NCBI GenBank assembly: GCA_050486285.1 | Contig: JBJHCZ010000006.1 | Span: forward strand, 62,001 to 126,000 | From: JAITWN01 sp050486285 | GTDB lineage: Bacteria > Pseudomonadota > Gammaproteobacteria > SZUA-140 | DNA: 64,000 nucleotides | Direction: 5' to 3' | Shown: positions 29,350-38,002 of the stretch, one piece after another | Numbering within the stretch: the first letter of the stretch is position 1 | Layout of the letters: each line of letters begins with the position of its first letter | Position numbers and translations under genes: made by a program | The notes under the pieces: generated by a model | Databases searched by the model: none | What the model was told of the DNA's origin: nothing | Seen by the model: only the letters and a program-made list of their open reading frames with translations

Positions 29350-29874
29350 ATGTTGCAGACCGAACGGAAGACCAGCCAGGCCGGCGGGAACGCGGCCCCG
29401 GCAGTGGAGATCGGCGACGACGCCGACAGCAGCCGCCAGTTCCTGACCTTCGTCTGCGCCGGCGAGGAGTATGGCATCGACATCCTCCGGGTGCAGGAGA
29501 TCAAGGGATGGACCGAGGCCACCCGCGTGCCGCAGACGCCGGATTACGTGCTCGGCGTCATGAATCTGAGGGGCGTGATCGTCCCGGTCATCGATCTGCG
29601 GCTGCGCTTCGGGCTGGAGCAGCGGCCGTTCGATGCCTCGACGGTCGTCATCGTCGTACGCGTCCAGAGCGCGCGCGGTGAAAAGACGGTCGGCATCGTC
29701 GTCGACGGCGTCTCCGAGGTGCACACCTTCCAGCGCGACGCGATCAAGGAACCGCCGAGCATCGGCGGGCGCGTCGACAGCGCCTGCGTCAGCGGCCTCG
29801 CGACGGCGAGCGACAGGATGGTGATGCTGCTCGACATCGACAGGCTGGCCGCGAATCTCATCGACGGCGCGTAG
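29350..29874 (+). CDS. cheW: Chemotaxis coupling protein CheW
   Basis: 174 aa from ATG 29350, nine bases after GAGG; the in-frame ATG at 29341 is too close to that site. The CheW fold runs from about residue 30: FLTFVCAGEEYGIDILRVQEIKGW, MNLRGVIVPVIDLRLRFG and VDGVSEVHTF. It links receptor tips to CheA in the signalling array. It sits 30 bp after cheA. Confidence 0.96.
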   Translation: MLQTERKTSQAGGNAAPAVEIGDDADSSRQFLTFVCAGEEYGIDILRVQEIKGWTEATRVPQTPDYVLGVMNLRGVIVPVIDLRLRFGLEQRPFDASTVVIVVRVQSARGEKTVGIVVDGVSEVHTFQRDAIKEPPSIGGRVDSACVSGLATASDRMVMLLDIDRLAANLIDGA

Positions 29875-29896
29875 ACGCTCCGAACAGGAGAAGACA

Positions 29897-30268
29897 ATGG
29901 CGACGATACTGGCAGTGGACGATTCACCCTCGATGCGCCGCATGGTGGCCTTCACGCTCACGGGCGCAGGTCACGAGGTGATCGAGGCGGAGGACGGCGT
30001 CGCGGCGTTCGACTCGGCGAAGTCGAGGCAGGTCGACCTGGTCGTCACCGACGTCAATATGCCGAACATGGACGGCATCTCTCTGGTGAGGGAGCTGCGT
30101 GCGCTGCCGGGATATCGGGCGGTGCCGATTCTGCTGCTGACGACGGAGTCATCGAGCGGAAAGAAACAGGAAGGCAAGGCGGCGGGCGCCACGGGATGGA
30201 TCGTCAAGCCGTTCGATCCGGAGCAACTGATCACGATCGTCAGGAAGGTGCTGGGAGGGACGGCGTGA
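29897..30268 (+). CDS. Second CheY-like response regulator
   Basis: 123 aa single receiver domain (MATILAVDDSPSMRRMVAFTL). Asp52 in VVTDVNMPNMDG is the phosphoacceptor, and WIVKPFDPEQL has the conserved lysine. This wording, with PSMR and NMDG, is typical of the CheY encoded between cheW and an MCP in Pseudomonas che2-type clusters. It may act as a phosphate sink or a second output; binding to the motor is unproven. Confidence 0.92.
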   Translation: MATILAVDDSPSMRRMVAFTLTGAGHEVIEAEDGVAAFDSAKSRQVDLVVTDVNMPNMDGISLVRELRALPGYRAVPILLLTTESSSGKKQEGKAAGATGWIVKPFDPEQLITIVRKVLGGTA

Positions 30269-30344
30269 TCAGCGTCAGCGCGCCCCGCCCACACCGTCCG
30301 CGAGCAGACAACCCCTGACACAGGGTCAAGAGGAGATAGCAGTC

Positions 30345-32138
30345 ATGTTCAAGAACCTGTCAATAAAGGCGCGGCTGATCGGAGTGCTGTGCTTCATGTC
30401 CGTACTGCTGATCGTTGTCGGCAGTGTCGGGCTGCACGGCATGAACCAGTCCAATGAGGGACTCGAGACGGTCTATGAAGACCGGGTCCTTCCGATGGTG
30501 GACCTGTCCAGGATCGAGCGCATGTTGCTGCGCAACCGTATCGCCGTCGCGATGCCGATCGTCAGCCCGATGGACGAGAGCCGTATGCGCGAGCAGATCC
30601 GTACGAGGATCGCGGAAGTCGAGCGCAATGTCGCCGAGATCAACCGGTTGTGGAACGGCTACACCCAGCGCACGCTGAGCCCCGATGAGCGCCAGCTCGC
30701 CGAGGAGTTCGCGAGCGCCCATGAAAATTTCGTCAAGCAGGGCCTGGGCATCGCGACCGAGCTCATGCGCAACGAACTGATCATTCCGGCCCAGATCCAC
30801 TGGGTCAACGTCGTCGCACCGCTGTATCAGCCGGTGCAGGAGAGCCTGACCGCGCTGATGGACATCCAGGTCGCGTCCGCGCAGCAGCAGTATGAGGCCT
30901 CGAACTCGCTGTTCGGGATGGTCCAGAAGATTGCGCTCGCCTGCATCCTGGTCGGCATCCTGCTGGCCGCGCTGGTCGGCTACCTGCTGGTCAGGGCCAT
31001 CGTCAATCCGCTCAACGAGGCGGTGCGTGTCGCCACGGCGATCGCCGACGGCGACCTCACCAACCGTATCGAGGTCGTGACCCGCGACGAAACCGGCAAG
31101 CTGCTGTCCGCGATGAAGCAGATGAGCGAGAACCTCAGCGAGCTGGTCACCCGGGCGACCGAGGCCAGCGCCTCGGTCGGCACCGGCGCGAAGCAGATCG
31201 CCGCCGGCAATATCAATCTCTCGCAGCGCACCGAGGAGCAGGCGTCATCGCTGGAAGAGACCGCGTCCTCGATGGAGGAGCTGACGTCGACGGTCAAGCA
31301 GAACGCCGACAATGCCCGTCAGGCCAACCAGCTCGCCAGCGCGGCGCGCGAGTCGGCCGAGAAGGGCGGCGAGGTGGTGGCGCGCGCCGTCAGAGCGATG
31401 GGCGAGATCAACAGCTCGTCGAAGAAGGTCGCCGACATCATCGGCGTCATCGACGAGATCGCGTTCCAGACCAACCTGCTGGCGCTGAACGCCGCGGTCG
31501 AGGCCGCGCGCGCCGGCGAGCAGGGCCGCGGCTTCGCGGTCGTTGCCACCGAGGTGCGCAACCTGGCGCAGCGCTCGGCAACTTCGGCGAAGGAGATCAA
31601 GGATCTGATCAACGACTCCGTGCGCAAGGTCAGCGACGGCGCGGAGCAGGTCGATCAGTCCGGCAAGATGCTTGCCGAGATCGTTGCCGGCGTCAAGAAG
31701 GTCACCGACATCGTCGCCGAGATTGCCGCGGCGAGCCAGGAGCAGTCGGCCGGCATCGAACAGGTCAACAAGGCGGTCATGCAGATGGACGAGATGACCC
31801 AGCAGAATGCCGCGCTGGTCGAGGAGTCTGCCGCCGCGAGCCGTTCGATGGAAGAGCAGGCCGAGATGCTGAACGAGCTGATGCGGAAATTCAGGATCAG
31901 CGGCATGCAACAACCCGCGCACAGCGATACCGCGCGGACGACCCGTCAGGCGTCGGTCCGCGACACCGGCGAGGCGCCGCGCGCGGAAGTCGCCACCCCG
32001 TCCACCGCCCCCGCCGTTACCCGTGTCCGGAAGGCACCGCAGAGTCCTTCGGTCCACGAGCGGCCCGCGGCGTCGTCGAGGCCGCAGGCAAGATCCGTGG
32101 CCAACAGCGATTTCGGCAACGAATGGCAGGAGTTCTGA
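30345..32138 (+). CDS. Methyl-accepting chemotaxis protein with C-terminal CheR-docking pentapeptide
   Basis: 597 aa of Tar/Tsr layout: membrane helix 1 (about 9-31), a periplasmic helical-bundle sensor to about 190, helix 2 (about 191-213) and HAMP (about 214-266). The long signalling hairpin has SLEETASSMEELTSTVKQNADNA and IDEIAFQTNLLALNAAVEAARAGEQGRGFAVVATEVRNLAQRS. It looks like the 36-heptad class. The protein ends EWQEF after a flexible linker, like NWETF of E. coli Tsr and Tar, which tethers CheR and CheB. cheR is the next gene. Confidence 0.94.
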   Translation: MFKNLSIKARLIGVLCFMSVLLIVVGSVGLHGMNQSNEGLETVYEDRVLPMVDLSRIERMLLRNRIAVAMPIVSPMDESRMREQIRTRIAEVERNVAEINRLWNGYTQRTLSPDERQLAEEFASAHENFVKQGLGIATELMRNELIIPAQIHWVNVVAPLYQPVQESLTALMDIQVASAQQQYEASNSLFGMVQKIALACILVGILLAALVGYLLVRAIVNPLNEAVRVATAIADGDLTNRIEVVTRDETGKLLSAMKQMSENLSELVTRATEASASVGTGAKQIAAGNINLSQRTEEQASSLEETASSMEELTSTVKQNADNARQANQLASAARESAEKGGEVVARAVRAMGEINSSSKKVADIIGVIDEIAFQTNLLALNAAVEAARAGEQGRGFAVVATEVRNLAQRSATSAKEIKDLINDSVRKVSDGAEQVDQSGKMLAEIVAGVKKVTDIVAEIAAASQEQSAGIEQVNKAVMQMDEMTQQNAALVEESAAASRSMEEQAEMLNELMRKFRISGMQQPAHSDTARTTRQASVRDTGEAPRAEVATPSTAPAVTRVRKAPQSPSVHERPAASSRPQARSVANSDFGNEWQEF

Positions 32139-32194
32139 GATCCCGGGAATCCGCTGAAGATTGAATTGCGGCGATCGGCACGGCAGGTGAACCC

Positions 32195-33049
32195 ATGGCA
32201 AGCAACGGCCAGACCGCGAACGTGTATCAGCGTGACCTCGTGTTTACCGACCGTGACTTCGGCTTCCTCCAGGGGCTGGTCATGGAGCAGACCGGCATCG
32301 CGTTGGCCGAGCACAAGCGGGAACTGGTCTACGGCCGGCTGTCGAAGCGACTGCGCGCGCTCGGCCTGAGCAGTTTCGCGCAGTACTGCGCCCATCTCGA
32401 GCAGGACGACGGCGAGCTGCATGAGCTCGTCAATGCGATCACGACGAACCTGACATCGTTTTTCCGCGAGTCTTATCATTTCGACTTCCTGCGTGAGCGA
32501 CTGCTGCCGGAGCTGCTGCAGCGGAATGCGGCGAGCCGGCGCATCCGGATCTGGTCGGCCGGCTGCTCCACCGGCGAGGAGCCGTATTCGATCGCGATGA
32601 CGGTGCGTGACGTCATCCCCGAGTCGCGCGGCTGGGACGTCAGGATCCTTGCGACGGACATCGATTCGAACGTGATGGCCAGGGCGCAGGCCGGCGTCTA
32701 TCCCGCCGAGCGCGCCGAGCAGGTGCCGCCGGGCTATCGCAGCCGCTACCTGCGCAGGGGCGCCGGGGAGAACGCCGGCAAGGTGCGGGTCCATGACGAC
32801 GTCCGCGCGCTGGTGGCCTTCCGCCAGCTCAACCTGATGCACGACTGGCCGATGCGCGGCCCCTTCGACGCAATCTTCTGCCGCAATGTCGTCATCTACT
32901 TCGACAAGGAGACCCAGCGGCGCCTGTTCGAGCGCTACGCAAACATCCTCTGCGACGGCGGATACCTGTTCGTCGGTCATTCCGAATCGCTGTTCAAGGT
33001 ATCCGAACGCTTCGACCTGATCGGTCGCACGATCTACCGGAAGAAGTGA
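32195..33049 (+). CDS. cheR: Chemotaxis protein methyltransferase CheR
   Basis: 284 aa. It methylates receptor glutamates with S-adenosylmethionine for adaptation. The N-terminal helical domain (about 15-85) contains HKRELVYGRLSKRLRALG. The Rossmann domain has RIRIWSAGCSTGEEPYSIAM, FDAIFCRNVVIYFDKETQ and GGYLFVGHSESLF. It lies 56 bp after the EWQEF-tailed receptor and 10 bp before cheD. Confidence 0.96.
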   Translation: MASNGQTANVYQRDLVFTDRDFGFLQGLVMEQTGIALAEHKRELVYGRLSKRLRALGLSSFAQYCAHLEQDDGELHELVNAITTNLTSFFRESYHFDFLRERLLPELLQRNAASRRIRIWSAGCSTGEEPYSIAMTVRDVIPESRGWDVRILATDIDSNVMARAQAGVYPAERAEQVPPGYRSRYLRRGAGENAGKVRVHDDVRALVAFRQLNLMHDWPMRGPFDAIFCRNVVIYFDKETQRRLFERYANILCDGGYLFVGHSESLFKVSERFDLIGRTIYRKK

Positions 33050-33059
33050 CGAACGCGAC

Positions 33060-33725
33060 ATGGTCCCTGATGGACGCGCAGACATGCCTGAACCGGCAAA
33101 CACCGCGGCGCTCGCGACGCCGCTTCCCGGTTTCGAGCATATCAACCGCTACTGGGACGACAAGCACGGCTACGTCGCCGCGAAGATCCTGCCCGGCGAG
33201 TACTACGTCACTCGCGGGCACGAACTGGTCGTCACGGTGCTCGGGTCGTGCGTCTCCGCCTGCGTCCGCGACGTCGCGACCGGCATCGGCGGAATGAATC
33301 ACTTCATGCTGCCGGAGAACCGCGGCAGCGGCGGCAGTTGGGACGAGGCCGGTCTGGGCAAGTCGACCCGCTACGGCAGCCACGCGATGGAACGTCTCAT
33401 CAACGACATCCTCAAGAACGGCGGCGCGCGCGAGCGGCTCGAGGTCAAGATATTCGGCGGCGGCAGGATACTCGCGCAGATGACCGACATCGGCAAAAGA
33501 AATATCGAGTTCGTACACAAGTATATCGAGGACGAGGGCCTGCGCCTGATCGCCGGCGATGTCGGCAGCGTGTACCCGCGCAAGGTCTACTATCTGCCGT
33601 CGACCGGCAAGGCCTATGTGAAACAGCTCAGGACGCTGCGCAACAATACGATCTTCGAACGCGAGAAGAATTACATGGATCAGATCGCCGGCAAGCCTGT
33701 CGCCGGCGACGCGACGCTGTTCTGA
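33060..33725 (+). CDS. cheD: Chemoreceptor glutamine deamidase CheD
   Basis: 221 aa from ATG 33060; an in-frame ATG at 33084 is possible and neither has a strong ribosome-binding site. CheD deamidates specific receptor glutamines. The catalytic Cys64 is in VLGSCVSACVRD and the partner His81 in GGMNHFMLPE. KIFGGGRILAQMTDIGKRN is also conserved. It is placed between cheR and cheB, as in Pseudomonas che2-like operons. Confidence 0.95.
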   Translation: MVPDGRADMPEPANTAALATPLPGFEHINRYWDDKHGYVAAKILPGEYYVTRGHELVVTVLGSCVSACVRDVATGIGGMNHFMLPENRGSGGSWDEAGLGKSTRYGSHAMERLINDILKNGGARERLEVKIFGGGRILAQMTDIGKRNIEFVHKYIEDEGLRLIAGDVGSVYPRKVYYLPSTGKAYVKQLRTLRNNTIFEREKNYMDQIAGKPVAGDATLF

Positions 33726-33757
33726 TCCGCTCCAGTGAAGCCGAACGGGGGAGTCCG

Positions 33758-34867
33758 ATGAAAAAGATCACCGTCCTGATCGTCGATGACTCGGCGCTGG
33801 TGAGGCAGTTGCTCACCGAGATGCTCGATTCGGATCCGGAGATCGAAGTGGTCGGGACCGCCCATGATCCCTACATGGCCAGGGACAGGATCAAGAGCCT
33901 CAATCCTGATGTGCTGACGCTCGACATCGAAATGCCGAAGATGGACGGCGTGACCTTCCTCACGAACCTGATGCGCCTGCGGCCGATGCCGGTCGTCATG
34001 GTCTCTTCGTTGACCGAACGCGGCGCGGACATCACGCTGCGCGCCCTCGAACTCGGCGCGGTCGACTTCGTCTCGAAGCCGAAGATCGATCTGGCCCATA
34101 CCCTGGAAGCCTATCGCGAGGAGCTGATCGAGAAGGTCAAGTCGGCGGCCGGCGCGAGGCTGCAGAAGCGCGTGATTCCCCAGGCGGATCTGAAGGGGAT
34201 ATCGGTGCCGCCGCGGCTGTCGACGGATGCGGTGCTCAAGCGCGAGCCGCACAGGCATTTTCACACCAGTGAGCGCCTGATCGCGATCGGCGCCTCGACC
34301 GGGGGGACGGAGGCGATCAAGGAGATCCTCAGTCGCATGCCCGCGGATGCCCCCGGCATCGTCATCTCGCAGCATATCCCCGAGGCCTTCAGCAGGCCGT
34401 TCGCGGCGCGCATGAACCGCGAGTCGCAGATGACCGTCTGTGAGGCCGCCGACGGCCAGCAGGTCCTTCCCGGTCACGTCCTCATCGCGCCCGGTAACCG
34501 CCACCTGCTGGTCATCCGCGACGGCGCGCGCTATATCTGCCGCCTCAGTGACGGGCCACCGGTGAATCGCCACCGACCCAGCGTCGACGTGATGTTTCGC
34601 GCGGTCGCCCAGAACGCCGGACCGAATGCGGTCGGCGTCATCCTGACCGGCATGGGCGACGACGGCGCCGACGGACTCAGGGAAATGCACGAAGCCGGCG
34701 CCGTGACGATCGCGCAGGACGAGAAGAGCAGCGTGGTCTGGGGCATGCCGAGCGAGGCGATCCGGCGGGGTGGTGTCGACGAGATCGTCGACATCAACGC
34801 GATGACCCAGGCCATCCTGCGTGCCGCGAACGGGCAGACCGTGAAACCCTCCAGCAGGATCGCATGA
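33758..34867 (+). CDS. cheB: Chemotaxis methylesterase/glutamine deamidase CheB
   Basis: 369 aa from ATG 33758 (MKKITVLIVDDSALVRQLL), preceded by GGGGGAG; the frame is open upstream to 33248 through cheD but is not coding there. The receiver domain carries Asp56 in TLDIEMPKMDG. The esterase domain has the serine in GASTGGTEAI, the histidine in ISQHIPEAFS and the aspartate in TGMGDDGADG. CheA-P activates it to demethylate receptors. Its stop overlaps the next ATG by 4 nt. Confidence 0.96.
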   Translation: MKKITVLIVDDSALVRQLLTEMLDSDPEIEVVGTAHDPYMARDRIKSLNPDVLTLDIEMPKMDGVTFLTNLMRLRPMPVVMVSSLTERGADITLRALELGAVDFVSKPKIDLAHTLEAYREELIEKVKSAAGARLQKRVIPQADLKGISVPPRLSTDAVLKREPHRHFHTSERLIAIGASTGGTEAIKEILSRMPADAPGIVISQHIPEAFSRPFAARMNRESQMTVCEAADGQQVLPGHVLIAPGNRHLLVIRDGARYICRLSDGPPVNRHRPSVDVMFRAVAQNAGPNAVGVILTGMGDDGADGLREMHEAGAVTIAQDEKSSVVWGMPSEAIRRGGVDEIVDINAMTQAILRAANGQTVKPSSRIA

Positions 34868-35400
34868 ACACGAAACCACCTGACCGGCGCCGCGGGATCG
34901 CCGGATCCGCCGCGGCCAGTGCCGGCGACCTGTCGATGCTCCAGGAACAAGTCGGAGAGACCGTCGACATCGCTCGCGGCAAGCTCGATGTCCTGCGCGG
35001 GAATCTGGCGCAGGTCCGCAAGCTGACCGGCGACGCGACCGAATCCATCAGCCGGGAATTCCAGGCGATCAACGAACTGATCGGAGATTATGAGGCCCTG
35101 CTGCCGGAGGCCGCGCGGCGTGACGCGATCGCCGCCGAGCTCGACGGCCGGGTCTCCGCGCTGGTCGTGCTGCTGCAGTTCGGCGATATCGTCGACCAGT
35201 TGCTGAAGTTCACCGATCGGCAGGTGGTCGAGGTCGAGGACTACCTCGACAGCCTGGCTACCGGCCACACGCGTCAACCGGCGAAGGAGGCGGGACCGCG
35301 CCCGCCGGAAGACGACTCGCCGCGCGGCCTCAGGCTGAGCGATGCGAGGAAGCCGACCGCTCAGACTTCGATGCAGTCCGGCGACATCGAGCTGTTCTGA
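34864..35400 (+). CDS. Small chemotaxis-operon protein with CheZ-like D-x3-Q motif
   Basis: 178 aa, not a named family to me. It is mostly helical, with a long predicted helix at about 25-130. LLQFGDIVDQLLKF (103-116) places Asp108 four residues before Gln112, the spacing of the catalytic Asp/Gln pair of CheZ (QDLTGQ). A flexible Pro-rich linker leads to a short C-terminal motif, SGDIELF, which may dock a partner as the CheZ tail docks CheY. It overlaps cheB by 4 nt (ATGA), so it belongs to the operon. A CheY-P phosphatase or an adaptor are the obvious hypotheses. Confidence 0.75.
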   Translation: MNTKPPDRRRGIAGSAAASAGDLSMLQEQVGETVDIARGKLDVLRGNLAQVRKLTGDATESISREFQAINELIGDYEALLPEAARRDAIAAELDGRVSALVVLLQFGDIVDQLLKFTDRQVVEVEDYLDSLATGHTRQPAKEAGPRPPEDDSPRGLRLSDARKPTAQTSMQSGDIELF

Positions 35401-35436
35401 ATAAAAAAGGGGTCAGACCCCGAAGGGTCTGACCCC
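35401..35436 (-). terminator. Intrinsic terminator of yceI made from a GGGGTCAG palindrome (copy 6)
   Basis: On the minus strand a perfect 12-bp stem (GGGGTCAGACCC and its complement, 35409-35420 and 35425-35436) closes a TTCG tetraloop in the very stable C(UUCG)G setting. TTTTTTAT follows. It lies 17 bp after the yceI stop. On the plus strand it follows the last che gene by 8 bp but lacks a T-run there. Confidence 0.88.
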
Positions 35437-35453
35437 GTATCACATCTGCCTGA

Positions 35454-36038
35454 TCAGTCCTTGTAGGCTTCTACCGCGAACTCCAGCCGCATCTCGTCGC
35501 CGATCGCCGGCAGCGCATAGGTGACGCCGAAGTCCGAACGCTTGATCGTCGTGTGCGCGTCGAAGCCGCACAGCTCGCGATTGTTCATCGGGTGCGTGCC
35601 GCAGTTGATGCGGGTGACGTTCAGCGATACCGGGCGGGTCGTGCCGCTGATCGTCAGGCGGCCCTCGACGGTCGCGGTCTTGTCGTCATGGATCGTGACC
35701 TTCGTCGACTTGTAGGTGATGTCCGGAAACTCGGCGGCGTTGAGGAAGTCCGGCGAGCGCAGGTGATCGTCGCGCTTTTCGTGCGCGGTGTCGATCGAGT
35801 TCGCGTCGATCTTGATATCGACCGAGCCGGTCTTGCCGGCGAGGTCGACGGTCAGCTTGCCGCTGGTCTTGTTGAAGCGGCCCTGCATCATCGAGAAGCC
35901 GAGGTGATCGATCTTGAAGTACGGATAGGTGTGCTCCGGATCGATCGTGTACGAAGCGCCGGCGGCCGACGCGTTGAACGACAGGCCGATCAGGGCCAGG
36001 GACAGCGGAATTGCGAGCATTGCCTTGCGTAGCATCAT
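35454..36038 (-). CDS. YceI-family periplasmic protein
   Basis: 194 aa from ATG 36038, with AAGGAG upstream; the adjacent ATG at 36035 is an equal candidate. A Sec signal peptide (MLRKAMLAIPLSLALIGLSFNASA) ends at an ASA-AG cleavage site. The lipocalin-like YceI domain follows: YTIDPEHTYPYFKIDHLGFSMMQGRF, FPDITYKSTKV and KRSDFGVTYALPAIGDEM. Known members bind long-chain isoprenoid-type lipids in the periplasm. It ends at a clear intrinsic terminator. Confidence 0.93.
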   Translation of the reverse strand: MMLRKAMLAIPLSLALIGLSFNASAAGASYTIDPEHTYPYFKIDHLGFSMMQGRFNKTSGKLTVDLAGKTGSVDIKIDANSIDTAHEKRDDHLRSPDFLNAAEFPDITYKSTKVTIHDDKTATVEGRLTISGTTRPVSLNVTRINCGTHPMNNRELCGFDAHTTIKRSDFGVTYALPAIGDEMRLEFAVEAYKD

Positions 36039-36087
36039 GGTTCTCCTTGTTGAGGTGGGTAGTGTCGTAATCATCCGGGCAGCGGAC

Positions 36088-36918
36088 TCAGAACAGCGGC
36101 TGGCCCGAGGCCTGCAGGGTGAGCGCGATCGCGGCGCCGGCGGCCGGCAGCACCCACAGGCAGGCGACGAGCCCCTTGCCGATGACGCCGAAGCGCTGCG
36201 GCACCGGCAGGTGCGCGAGCACCGGCACCAGCGCCAGCGGCAGCAGGCTGACCCACGGCAGGCGCGCGAACACGACCGAGGCGATGCCGATCAGCGCGCA
36301 CAGCAGCGGGATCGGCACCGAGAAGCCGCCGCGCGGCGCGAATTCGCCGCGGATCAGGAAGACCAGCGCATAGGCGCCGACCGCCGCCGCGACCGCGCCG
36401 CCGAGCTGGCCGAGCATCGCCGACGAGCCGAGCAGCGCGCTGACGCCGGTGCCGATGCCGAGCGCGAGACAGGCGACGACGGTCGCGACCGGCTTGTCGC
36501 GCAGCGTATCGACGCCGCCGACCAGCCACGCGGCGTAGGCCATCGCCGGGATCACCAGCAGCCACAGCTCCATGCCCTCACGGCGCGTCACCATCGGCCA
36601 GATCATCCACAGCGCGACGCCGGCGGCCGCGCCGCCGAGCAGCCACGGCCGGACCTTGTCGACGAAGCGCGGCAGCAGTTCGATCAGCAGCCCGACCGCG
36701 ACCGCGCCGATGCCGGCGAGCAGCAGCTTGCGCGTGCTGGTCAGCGGCATGAACTGGAAGCCGACGATCATGTAGACCGAGGTATAGAACGCCGCCGCGA
36801 AGCCGAGGCCGGCGACCCAGCCGCCGAGCGGCCGCAGCAGCAGCGCGACGACGAACGCGATCGTGAACGGCGCGATCGCGGACTGAAACAGCGGATTGTT
36901 GAGCCAGGCGTCGAGCAT
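36088..36918 (-). CDS. Integral membrane protein of unknown function
   Basis: 276 aa with about eight or nine hydrophobic helices, including FTIAFVVALLLRPLGGWVAG, LLLAGIGAVAVGLLIELL and ACLALGIGTGVSALLGSSAM. It has few charged residues, no signal peptide and no motif I recognise; it does not read as a known transporter superfamily. It lies 49 bp upstream of yceI on the same strand, so they may be cotranscribed, and divergent from the LysR regulator, which may control it. Confidence 0.75.
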   Translation of the reverse strand: MLDAWLNNPLFQSAIAPFTIAFVVALLLRPLGGWVAGLGFAAAFYTSVYMIVGFQFMPLTSTRKLLLAGIGAVAVGLLIELLPRFVDKVRPWLLGGAAAGVALWMIWPMVTRREGMELWLLVIPAMAYAAWLVGGVDTLRDKPVATVVACLALGIGTGVSALLGSSAMLGQLGGAVAAAVGAYALVFLIRGEFAPRGGFSVPIPLLCALIGIASVVFARLPWVSLLPLALVPVLAHLPVPQRFGVIGKGLVACLWVLPAAGAAIALTLQASGQPLF

Positions 36919-37035
36919 GCTTGTCTGTATCCCCGGGATGTCCTACTGTCTTGGTAAGTCTTGGACCATGATATAGAAAGCTTGATCGTTAATAATCATA
37001 TACAATATAAAAACATTGTTTCCAAAATCTAACTA
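36919..37035. promoter_or_regulatory. AT-rich divergent promoter region (membrane protein / LysR)
   Basis: 117 bp that is distinctly AT-rich for this genome, especially 36970-37030, with runs such as GTTAATAATCATATACAATA. Divergent genes, one of them a LysR regulator, suggest that the operator and both promoters lie here. I do not see one clear T-N11-A dyad. Confidence 0.5.
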
Positions 37036-37920
37036 ATGGGTCCGATCGATGACATGCTGCTCTTCACCCGCCTGGTCGAGCAGAAGAGCTTCAGCGCGGT
37101 GGCCGCGAGCGAGCATATCTCGCGCTCGCTGGTCAGCAAGCGCATCAGCCGCCTCGAGGACCGCCTCGGCGTCCAGCTGATCAACCGCACGACCCGCCGC
37201 CTCGAGATGACCGAGGCCGGGCGCACCTTCTATGAGTATTGCCGTCAGATGGAGGCGACCTGGCAGGAGGCCGAGGCCGCGGTCGGCGAGATCCGCCGCG
37301 AGCCGCGCGGCGCCTTGCGGATCAACGCGCCGGTCATGATCGGCCAGATCGTGTTGCCGTCGATCATCGGCGGCTTCCTCGCCAAGTATCCGGATGTCCA
37401 TATCCTGCTCGATCTCAATGACCATTACGTCGATGTCATCGAGGGAGGGTACGACGTTGTGATCCGTGTCGGCAAGCTCAAGGACTCGAGCCTGCGCGCG
37501 CGCACCCTCGGCAAGACGCGGCTGCACCTGTACGCACACGAGGATTATATCGCGCGCCACGGCATGCCGAAGACGCCGAAGGACCTCGCCGATCACAACT
37601 GCCTGGCCTATCGCTACAAGTCAGGTGACCCCTACGAATGGGACTTCGTCGGACCGAAGGGGCGCGAGACCGTCGAGATACGGGGCACGTTGACCGCGAA
37701 CAACGGCGCCCCGCTCTATCAGGCCGCGAAGGACGGCCTCGGCATCGCGCGCCTGCCGGCGATCTACGAACAGGCCTACGGCAAGGAGGGGATGGTCTAC
37801 GTGCTCGAGGACTATGCGGTCGATGCCGAGATCCACGCGATCTACGCCGCGACCCGCCGCCCGCCGCTGAACACGCGCTTCTTCATCGACTGGCTGACCG
37901 AGCATCTGACCGGGGTGTGA
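37036..37920 (+). CDS. LysR-family transcriptional regulator
   Basis: 294 aa, the normal length. The N-terminal winged helix-turn-helix (about 1-62) reads MLLFTRLVEQKSFSAVAA, then SRSLVSKRISRLEDRLGVQLINRTTRRLEMTEAG. A linker helix and a periplasmic-binding-like effector domain (about 90-292) follow, with LRINAPVMIGQIVLPSIIGGFLAKYPDV. This is the CrgA/AaeR-like subgroup by wording. The effector is unknown; the divergent membrane protein is the likely target. Confidence 0.92.
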   Translation: MGPIDDMLLFTRLVEQKSFSAVAASEHISRSLVSKRISRLEDRLGVQLINRTTRRLEMTEAGRTFYEYCRQMEATWQEAEAAVGEIRREPRGALRINAPVMIGQIVLPSIIGGFLAKYPDVHILLDLNDHYVDVIEGGYDVVIRVGKLKDSSLRARTLGKTRLHLYAHEDYIARHGMPKTPKDLADHNCLAYRYKSGDPYEWDFVGPKGRETVEIRGTLTANNGAPLYQAAKDGLGIARLPAIYEQAYGKEGMVYVLEDYAVDAEIHAIYAATRRPPLNTRFFIDWLTEHLTGV

Positions 37921-37923
37921 AAG

Positions 37924-37997
37924 GGGGCAGAGTCGTTTGATCGGCCGCTACTCTTGCAAGAATTGCTGCCGGCAGTCGATCAAACGACTCCGACCCC
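37924..37997. repeat. GGGGTCAG-family palindrome, copy 7
   Basis: The arms (37924-37942 and 37978-37997) share the AGTCGTTTGATC type of copies 1 and 2, but two outer positions no longer match (GGGGGCAG against CGACCCC). The 35-bp centre is different from those copies. It sits between the convergent LysR and cyclic nucleotide-binding-like genes, ending 5 bp before the latter's stop. Confidence 0.85.
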
Positions 37998-38002
37998 GAC
38001 GA

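Noticed and set aside
27259..29961. 900-codon open frame antisense to cheA and cheW
   Set aside because: It lies opposite unmistakable CheA and CheW. High-G+C coding DNA commonly leaves the antisense frame open, and the protein is His/Arg-rich without any domain.
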